From Natronospira bacteriovora (lineage in GTDB: Bacteria; Pseudomonadota; Gammaproteobacteria; Natronospirales; Natronospiraceae), in assembly GCF_030848495.1 (NCBI RefSeq), contig NZ_JAVDDT010000005.1, forward strand, positions 124,001 through 188,000: DNA of 64,000 nucleotides, in the 5' to 3' direction. Positions 58,671-64,000 of the stretch are shown here, piece after piece (positions within the stretch are counted from its first letter, which is position 1; each line of letters opens with the position of its first letter). The position numbers and the translations under genes are program-made. Below the pieces are notes generated by a model. It searched no databases. It was given only the letters and a program-made list of their open reading frames with translations, and was not told the origin of the DNA.

Positions 58671-60068
58671 ATGCTGTGTGAGAAGCTGAGGATCAATGAG
58701 ACGAACCTTTCCCTGCGCCTGAGTTTCATGAATCTGGGGCAAGCGGAACTGAACACCATACGCCGCCTCCAACCCTGGCTGAAGAAAAGGGCCAGTCGGA
58801 TTGCCCGAAAGTTCTATGACTTCCAGTTCGAGCATGAATCCAGTCTCGGCTTCTTCAACGAATATGCCGAACGCAACAATATTCCCCTGGCCCGCCTGAG
58901 AGAACACCTTGAATCGGCCCAGACCGAATACATGCTGCAATGGGGGCTGGCCGGTGAACGCGGCATTGACCTGAAGTACTTCGAAAGGCGGCTGCGAATT
59001 GGCCAGCTCCACAACCAGATCGGCCTTCCCCAGAAATGGTACATGGGCAGTTACGCCCTCTACATGCAACTGCTGGAAGATCAGCTGCGACGAGACTACT
59101 TTTTTCGTCCCTTCTTCCGGAATCGTGCCCGACGCGCCCTGTTCCGCATCATGTTGCTGGACATGCAGGCGGTCTCCGACGGTTTCCTGGTGGACCTGCT
59201 CGGGGAACTGGGTGATGTGGAACGAATCATCACCGTGCGCAACAACAAGGAAGATCTTTCCGACCATGTGAATGGCGTGAAAATGTATCTCCGTGAACTG
59301 CTGGAGAAGGTCACCAGCTGCTGCGAAGAACTCAGCGGCGCCATGGACAGCCTGCGCGCCAAGGCGGAAACCCTGTCCAGTTCGGCCCAGCAGGAAGCCG
59401 CCTCCATCCAGCAGATGAACGCCACCCTGATGCATATCCGCCAGTCGGTTACCCAGAATGATGAGCGGGTTCGGGAAACGGCCTGCATCACCATTGGTCG
59501 CAAGGACAGCAATGGTGACACCGTCGAGCTGACTACCGAGGAAACCCTTTCCCTGACCGCCGCCATGCGGGATATCGGCTCGGCGTCCAGGGAAATCGCG
59601 GAGATCGTTGATCTGATCAACGAGATTGCCTTTCAGACCAATCTCCTGGCCCTGAACGCCTCGGTGGAAGCGGCCCGCGCCGGCCACAACGGCAGGGGGT
59701 TCGCCGTGGTGGCAAATGAAGTCCGAGCCCTTTCGGTGAAGACCAAGGAGTCCTCGGAGAACATCAAGCGTCTGGTGCAACGGGCCACCGGCGCCATCAC
59801 CAAGGGTGACAGCTTCGTGCTGGACGTGGCCGAGCGCATCCAGGCCATCGCCGAAGACCTGGGGCGCCAGACCACCAGCATTGCCGAGTTCACCTCCGCC
59901 TCCCAGGAGATTGATCGCGCCGCCCAGTCCAATGCCCAGGGGGCCGATGAGATATTCAGCATCGCCGAGCAACTGCGCGAAAATACCCGCGAACTCAGAC
60001 AGGCCCTCAAGGGTCAGTCCGTGGAAGATACCCACAACTCGCCCGCCACGGCGGCCAGCCCCTACTGA
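58671..60068 (+). CDS. Globin-coupled methyl-accepting chemotaxis protein (HemAT-like)
   Basis: The 465-residue soluble receptor has an N-terminal sensor globin (about 1-190) with the heme-binding proximal His in GQLHNQIGLPQKWYMGSYA (about residue 113), a linker, and a C-terminal MCP signalling domain whose hairpin tip reads EIAFQTNLLALNASVEAARA near residues 310-335, followed by GRGFAVVANEVRAL. There are no membrane helices. Such receptors sense O2 (or CO/NO) and steer flagellar motility through CheA/CheW, none of which is in the window. GGACGG precedes the ATG. The upstream palindrome suggests control by the adjacent two-component system. Confidence 0.92.
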   Translation: MLCEKLRINETNLSLRLSFMNLGQAELNTIRRLQPWLKKRASRIARKFYDFQFEHESSLGFFNEYAERNNIPLARLREHLESAQTEYMLQWGLAGERGIDLKYFERRLRIGQLHNQIGLPQKWYMGSYALYMQLLEDQLRRDYFFRPFFRNRARRALFRIMLLDMQAVSDGFLVDLLGELGDVERIITVRNNKEDLSDHVNGVKMYLRELLEKVTSCCEELSGAMDSLRAKAETLSSSAQQEAASIQQMNATLMHIRQSVTQNDERVRETACITIGRKDSNGDTVELTTEETLSLTAAMRDIGSASREIAEIVDLINEIAFQTNLLALNASVEAARAGHNGRGFAVVANEVRALSVKTKESSENIKRLVQRATGAITKGDSFVLDVAERIQAIAEDLGRQTTSIAEFTSASQEIDRAAQSNAQGADEIFSIAEQLRENTRELRQALKGQSVEDTHNSPATAASPY

Positions 60069-60145
60069 GAAGCTGCCCGGCGCATGCCATAATGACGCCC
60101 TTGATCAGCGGGAGGCCCAAGCCGCCGCTTCGGGAGTCATGCAGC

Positions 60146-60349
60146 ATGAGCGAAGATCGTCTCAATCGACTGGAAGAGAAACTCGCCTTCCAGGAACACA
60201 GCCTGACGGAGATGAGCGACACCCTTTACCGTCAGCAACAGGAAATCGATGCCCTGAAGGAACATCAGCGAGAACTGGCCGAGCGAATTCGCGTCCTTCA
60301 GGACAAGGGATCGGGTGCTTCGGAAGAAGAAGTGCCGCCGCATTATTAG
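60146..60349 (+). CDS. slyX: SlyX family protein
   Basis: A 67-residue protein, almost entirely one coiled coil (NRLEEKLAFQEHSLTEMSDT, LYRQQQEIDALKEHQREL) ending with a short acidic tail and PPHY, as in SlyX. Biochemical function is unknown. The ATG at 60146 follows GGGAG; the frame is open 18 codons upstream without homology. A heptamer array starts right after the stop codon. Confidence 0.92.
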   Translation: MSEDRLNRLEEKLAFQEHSLTEMSDTLYRQQQEIDALKEHQRELAERIRVLQDKGSGASEEEVPPHY

Positions 60350-60385
60350 TGCTGAGTGCTGAGTGCTGAGTGCTGAGTGAGTGCT
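60349..60385 (+). repeat. Short heptamer array (GTGCTGA) after slyX
   Basis: About five units of (T)GAGTGCT, the last disturbed (GAGTGAGTGCT), beginning at the last base of the slyX stop codon. Same sequence and strand relation as the array at the aceK stop. Confidence 0.9.
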
Positions 60386-60432
60386 GGCCGGAGGGGATGG
60401 GGTTCTTTGGGGTGTGGGGCTTCGAGGGGCTG

Positions 60433-60570
60433 GTGAGGCGTAAGGCGTGAGGTGAAAGGCCGAAGCCTTCGGCTTCCGCGCTGCGCGCGAACAAGGCCGG
60501 CCTGTGGCCAGCCGTTGGGCGCCGTAAGTGCCCGGGTTGCCGCCTCACACCTTACGCCTTACGCCTCACG
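60433..60570. repeat. Inverted repeat of GCGTAAGG/GCGTGAGG units
   Basis: GTGAGGCGTAAGGCGTGAGG (60434-60453) pairs with CCTTACGCCTTACGCCTCAC (60550-60569), two mismatches, loop of about 96 bases. It is nested inside the heptamer arrays at 60349 and 60696, which are themselves inverted relative to each other. The 448-base gap holds no recognisable gene. Confidence 0.8.
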
Positions 60571-60695
60571 TTCGAAGCCGCAACACTCCAAGCCACCCGA
60601 CACCTCTAAAGCCACCGTCCGATTAACGATTCAAGCCCGGTGCCAGCCGAAAGCCCACCCCCTCCGATCGCCCCCAGCCCCTCCGATCAGCACCC

Positions 60696-60726
60696 ACTCA
60701 GCACTCAGAACTCAGAACTCAGCACT
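60696..60726 (-). repeat. Short heptamer array (CTCAGCA/CTCAGAA)
   Basis: About four units in the orientation opposite to the array after slyX, 72 bases before the ECF sigma gene. Together with 60349-60385 it forms the outer arms of a nested inverted structure. Confidence 0.9.
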
Positions 60727-60797
60727 AATTCCCCCCTCCCCTGCGACCTTTTCCCCGTCCCGCGCATCCAATAGAGGACGCCGCGGAAAGCAGAACC

Positions 60798-61358
60798 ATG
60801 ACACAGGGATTTCGCCAAGCCATTGACGATGACACCGTCCGGGCCGCCGCCGGGGGTGACATGGCTGCCTGCGAGCGTCTGTACCGTAGCTATTCCGCGC
60901 CGGTGTTTACCCTGGCCCGGCGCATGCTGGGTGAGGCGTCGGCGGCGGAGGATGCATTGCAGGACAGTTTCCTGCAGGCCTTCGGGAAGCTGTCGGAGTG
61001 GCGGGGAGAAGCGCCGTTCGGGATGTGGTTGCGGCGGATTGTGGTCAACCGCTGCCTGATGCATTTGAGGAATCACTGGGAGTCTCGGCGTGAACCGCTG
61101 GACTCAGTCGACGAAACCGGAGCCCGGGAAAGGACCGATGAAGGCCATGACCTGGGGCGGCTGCTGGATCGTCTGGACACGGAAGACCGCATGGTGATGT
61201 GGCTGAAGGAAGTGGAAGGCTACAGCCATGCCGAGATCGCCGAGCTGTGCGGGCAGTCGGTGAGTTATTCCAAGTCCCGCCTGGCCCGCGCCCATGAACG
61301 GCTGCGGACGCTGCTGGCCGAGGAGGTGAGGCAATGCACGCAACAACGCGCGAGCTGA
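60798..61358 (+). CDS. ECF-type RNA polymerase sigma factor
   Basis: The 186-residue protein has sigma region 2 (CERLYRSYSAPVFTLARRML, AEDALQDSFLQAFGKL, WLRRIVVNRCLMHLR) and region 4 (LKEVEGYSHAEIAELCGQSV, SYSKSRLARAHERLR) with no region 3, so it belongs to the ECF group. It would direct polymerase to an envelope- or stress-related regulon. The next gene, overlapping by 25 bases, encodes a zinc-binding anti-sigma factor. GGAAAG precedes the ATG. I could not fix an ECF-type promoter in the upstream gap. Confidence 0.93.
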   Translation: MTQGFRQAIDDDTVRAAAGGDMAACERLYRSYSAPVFTLARRMLGEASAAEDALQDSFLQAFGKLSEWRGEAPFGMWLRRIVVNRCLMHLRNHWESRREPLDSVDETGARERTDEGHDLGRLLDRLDTEDRMVMWLKEVEGYSHAEIAELCGQSVSYSKSRLARAHERLRTLLAEEVRQCTQQRAS

Positions 61359-61948
61359 TGGCAATGAACGACGGGGAGCCGGTGGACACAGCCGTGAGCC
61401 GTCACGTCAGTGACTGCGAGGAATGCCGCTCGGCCATGGCCGCCTTATCCGAACAGCAGGCCGCCTTGCGCGCCCTGCCGGCGCTGGCGGCACCCGACGC
61501 GGCCTGGGAGGCCATCCGCGCCGGGATGAAGCGCCCGGCACCGGACAGTGGCAGCCGGCGCCCGCCAATTCTGCCCCTGGCGCTGGCCGCCAGCCTGGCC
61601 GGATTGCTGATGGTTACAGTACTCGAGCACACGCCACCCGGTGACCGGGCCGGCAACGGCCTGCATCACAGCCTGGCCGCCGAAGCACTGCAGGCAGAAG
61701 CCATGGAGCTGCGGGATGTGCGGCGCCTGATGGGCAGTGGTCAGGTTCCTCTCAGCCTGGATGCGGCCAGCACCATCGATGCGCTGGATCAGCGCCTTGA
61801 TCGTCTCGACACCCGGCTGGCTGACAGCCGGGAGCCCAAGGAGCGCCATCGGCTCTGGCAGGAAAAAGTCCACCTGCTGGAAGCCGCCCTGATACTGGAA
61901 GCATCGGAGAACGACAGTCTTCTCTTCGCCGATGCGGCCATCCTTTGA
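61334..61948 (+). CDS. Membrane anti-sigma factor with ZAS zinc motif
   Basis: A 204-residue protein with the ZAS motif H24-x3-C28-x2-C31 (RHVSDCEECRS) in its N-terminal cytoplasmic part, a membrane helix (about residues 80-97, ILPLALAASLAGLLMVTVL) and a helical periplasmic part. ZAS domains hold ECF factors inactive until released by a signal, often by proteolysis. The start has GAGGAGGTGAGG upstream, inside the end of the sigma gene, giving translational coupling. Confidence 0.88.
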   Translation: MHATTRELMAMNDGEPVDTAVSRHVSDCEECRSAMAALSEQQAALRALPALAAPDAAWEAIRAGMKRPAPDSGSRRPPILPLALAASLAGLLMVTVLEHTPPGDRAGNGLHHSLAAEALQAEAMELRDVRRLMGSGQVPLSLDAASTIDALDQRLDRLDTRLADSREPKERHRLWQEKVHLLEAALILEASENDSLLFADAAIL

Positions 61949-61964
61949 TTCACTGGAGGTCATG

Positions 61965-62915
61965 ATGATGAAAGCCCTGATGATTTTCCTGTTCACCCTG
62001 ATGTACCTGTTGATGAGCGAGCCATGTCAGGCAGCTCAGGCCGGCACTTCGCCGCTCTCCGAAGAACGCCGGGAAGCACTGCAGCAAGAGATGGAAGAAG
62101 CACGCCATGACATGCAGGAGGCGGCCCGTCGTCTGGCCCGGCTGAGCGCCATGCTGCACGAGGACGACATTCGTGAACCGGTGGTGCAGGCCATGCGCGT
62201 GGTGCGTGGTCCACGGCTGGGCATCCGCATCAGTGCGTCGGATGAGCCGTCCGGCGTGCGCGTGGACGGTGTGGTGGAAGAGAGCGCGGCTGCCGAAGCC
62301 GGCCTGCAGGTCGGCGATATCATTACGGCCGTCAATAACCGCCCCCTGGGTCAGGAGCGGCAGGCCAGTCGGATACTGGCCCAGTCGGTGCGCGCCCATC
62401 AATCGCAGTCGCCGCTGGTACTGGAAGTCATGCGCAACGGCAACCGCCTGGAACTGGAAGTGGAGCTGGACCATGCCGGTCCGCCGCGGGGGCCCGTAAT
62501 TCATCGGCACATGGAAGGCGTTCCCGGGCTGACCGGCCTGGAGGGCCGGGAAATCGGCCGCCAGGTGGAGCAGCAGCTTCAGCATCTTCGCCGTCTGGGG
62601 GACAATCCCTGGATGCGGGTTCGCCTGATGGGCATGAATCCGGGCCTGGCAGACTATTTCGGGACGGACTCGGGGGTGCTGGTGCTCGAGGTACCGGCCG
62701 ACAGCGAGCTAGCGCTGCAGGCGGGCGACGTCATCCAGGCTGTGAATGATGAAACGGTCCAAACGCCGCGAGACATGATTCGCGCCATCCGCGGGCTCGA
62801 TGCCGACGAAGAAGTCATATTGACGCTATTCCGTCAGGGCCAGTCACAGACCCTGCGCATTACGGGCAGTGACCGTCCCCTGGCCTTTCTGCCACCGGCG
62901 CTGTTCGAGCACTGA
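61965..62915 (+). CDS. Secreted double-PDZ-domain protein
   Basis: About 316 residues: signal peptide (MMKALMIFLFTLMYLLMSEP), a helical coiled region (EERREALQQEMEEARHDMQE) and two PDZ domains (GVRVDGVVEESAAAEAGLQV with GDIITAVNNRPL; GVLVLEVPADSELALQAGDV with IQAVNDETVQTPRDM). No protease domain is present. PDZ domains bind exposed C-termini. As third gene behind an ECF sigma/anti-sigma pair, it may sense misfolded envelope proteins or present the anti-sigma factor for cleavage. Of three tandem ATGs, 61965 or 61968 has the best spacing to GGAGG. Confidence 0.82.
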   Translation: MMKALMIFLFTLMYLLMSEPCQAAQAGTSPLSEERREALQQEMEEARHDMQEAARRLARLSAMLHEDDIREPVVQAMRVVRGPRLGIRISASDEPSGVRVDGVVEESAAAEAGLQVGDIITAVNNRPLGQERQASRILAQSVRAHQSQSPLVLEVMRNGNRLELEVELDHAGPPRGPVIHRHMEGVPGLTGLEGREIGRQVEQQLQHLRRLGDNPWMRVRLMGMNPGLADYFGTDSGVLVLEVPADSELALQAGDVIQAVNDETVQTPRDMIRAIRGLDADEEVILTLFRQGQSQTLRITGSDRPLAFLPPALFEH

Positions 62916-62963
62916 TGCCCCCGAACTGATGACCCGGCGACTGATCATCGTGGGAAGCTCTGA

Positions 62964-63509
62964 TCAACGCAGACTGATGTGACGGCTGGTGCCCAGATTC
63001 AGGCCACGGCACTGCAATCGGGCCACCAGCTTCCAGCTCAGATACGTCCGGCGACCGCTCAGCCATTCGGCACCGGTCTGCAGGCCGAGGGCCATCCAGC
63101 CTTCGGCCTTGCTCCGTCCCGGTATCGAATCCGGCACCGGCATCTCGAAGGGAATGCTCTCCTCGCTGCCGGCGGCGATGTGCCGCTCGGCAAGAGGCAT
63201 GGTTTCGTCACGGTAGATTTCCCGGCGGCGCCGGCGGACACGATGCCCGTTGCGTCGACCACCCGCCGGACGCCGAGTCTCGGTCACTTCTTCGCCCACC
63301 AGGGCCACCACCAGCTTCTCCGACTCGATCAGCTGGCGGGCAGTGATCCGACACTGCCCACGAATGGTCTCACCCGCCATGAAGGCACCCCGATCCAGTT
63401 CAATGCGGACACTGCCCTTCATCCAGCGCATGACCCGCCAGATCAGAAAACCGGCAACCAGGATAATGACCGCGGCCAGCAACAGCGATTGCAGGAGCGT
63501 ATCGCTCAT
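62964..63509 (-). CDS. Membrane-anchored protein with arrestin-like beta-sandwich, function unknown
   Basis: A 181-residue protein with an N-terminal membrane helix (LLLAAVIILVAGFLIW) and a cytoplasmic beta-rich domain starting SVRIELDRGAFMAGETIRGQ, with LVVALVGEEVTE and SIPFEMPVPDSIPG, a pattern like arrestin/Spo0M-type beta-sandwiches. The middle has a very basic stretch (GRRNGHRVRRRRRE). GGGGGAGGA precedes the ATG at 63509. The fold is my reading of the pattern and not a firm assignment. It is convergent with the PDZ gene. Confidence 0.65.
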   Translation of the reverse strand: MSDTLLQSLLLAAVIILVAGFLIWRVMRWMKGSVRIELDRGAFMAGETIRGQCRITARQLIESEKLVVALVGEEVTETRRPAGGRRNGHRVRRRRREIYRDETMPLAERHIAAGSEESIPFEMPVPDSIPGRSKAEGWMALGLQTGAEWLSGRRTYLSWKLVARLQCRGLNLGTSRHISLR

Positions 63510-63719
63510 TCCTCCCCCTCTTGATTCATCACTTCCAGCCATTGACCGCCGCCGTCGTCATGGAGCGCGGCGGATTCAATGGACACCTCCGCGCATCCTA
63601 GAACAGCGGCCTGACGGGGCGTACCCCCCGAATGGAGCCCCTCCCCGGCTCAAGTTTTCCCGACAGTGGCCGTTGCAGAGACTGAACCATCCTGATTCGC
63701 CAGCCGCCCGATGGAAGAC

Positions 63720-64000
63720 ATGTCACTCCAACGAACTCTGCTCTGTCTCATCCTGTTTTCGGCGGCCTCGGCAACCGCGCATGCCATCCCTGCCATCGGG
63801 CTGGCCGGGGCCGACGACACCGTCAGTCAACGGCTTGAGCTGCGATGGTTCGATTACGGCACGGGAATCGGTGACGGCTTCCTGCTGGAAACGGGGGTGG
63901 CCTTTTCCCTGCCCACCCGCCAGACCCTGGCCATCACACCCCGCTATCTCCACCTGGGTGATCAGGCCGGCCTGCGGGATTTCAGAATCAATCTCGCCGT
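63720..64000 (+). CDS. Secreted or outer-membrane protein, C-terminus outside window
   Basis: The frame starting at the ATG at 63720 (GGAAG upstream; another ATG nine bases earlier) runs open to the window end. It encodes a signal peptide (MSLQRTLLCLILFSAASATA, then HA) and about 70 residues with strand-like alternation (QRLELRWFDYGTGIGDGFLL; PRYLHLGDQ), suggestive of a beta-rich envelope protein. Only 93 residues are visible and no family can be named. The 63510-63719 gap ahead of it shows nothing else. Confidence 0.6.
   Translation, partial: MSLQRTLLCLILFSAASATAHAIPAIGLAGADDTVSQRLELRWFDYGTGIGDGFLLETGVAFSLPTRQTLAITPRYLHLGDQAGLRDFRINLA

Noticed and set aside
60727-60797. ECF-type autoregulatory promoter before the sigma gene
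   Set aside because: GCGACCTTTT and nearby CGTC do not have the usual 16-17 base spacing, so I could not support a promoter call.

Overview
The window is high-GC, gene-dense chromosomal DNA of a gammaproteobacterium. The evidence is AceK, SlyX, PurT, PepN, endonuclease V, MurB, SelO, an Mla-type lipid transporter and many outer-membrane/periplasmic proteins with Gram-negative signal peptides or lipoboxes. The wealth of secreted peptidases, acidic proteins and a Na+/solute symporter would suit a proteolytic, possibly halophilic member of the Chromatiales/Ectothiorhodospiraceae group, but that placement is inference. I see no rRNA, tRNA, CRISPR array, transposase, integrase or phage gene.

Layout. 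1-2242: Mla-type phospholipid ABC transporter (minus strand, cut by the window start). 2399-4660: a MotA/ExbB-like channel with an OmpA/MotB-like partner, followed by a small lipoprotein and an SSS symporter. 6547-13765: two diguanylate cyclases, endonuclease V and a lipoprotein hydrolase; a 2.3-kb cassette (CPBP protease plus a low-GC Cys-rich secreted protein) sits between two perfect 125-bp copies of the 3' end of the first cyclase gene. 14024-16362: CPBP protease coupled to aceK. 17374-26448: a tight six-gene minus-strand run (CHASE2 adenylate cyclase, SH3 protein, M48 protease, FadL-like barrel, alpha/beta hydrolase, HExxH-propeller-barrel protein). 26680-29784: two convergent cyclic-nucleotide-binding EAL paralogues. 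29883-41078: purT, a small barrel, pepN, an MMPL transporter and a second HExxH-propeller-barrel protein. 41635-44312: class V aminotransferase, ACT protein and histidine-decarboxylase-like enzyme in one operon. 44472-56384: SodC, S9 peptidase, MltB-like transglycosylase, TonB-family protein, TAP-like hydrolase, SelO, a DUF3617 protein and MurB. 56752-60068: NarX-type kinase, LuxR-type regulator and a soluble globin-coupled chemoreceptor, with two near-identical 17-bp palindromes that look like operators. 60146-62915: slyX, then an ECF sigma/anti-sigma/PDZ operon. The window ends with an arrestin-like protein and the start of a secreted protein.

Signalling is a clear theme. Two GGDEF proteins, two EAL proteins with intact cyclic-nucleotide cassettes, and an adenylate cyclase lying divergently next to one of them suggest local cAMP/c-di-GMP cross-talk.

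The intergenic DNA is unusual. Six gaps carry composite repeat blocks built from the same modules (REP-like hairpins, a ~148-bp element bounded by inverted REPs, strand-specific oligomers). Several read as giant imperfect palindromes that begin a few bases after a stop codon. Separate heptamer arrays (GAGTGCT) start within or next to the stop codons of three genes. These repeats and the 125-bp duplication are the least explained features here.
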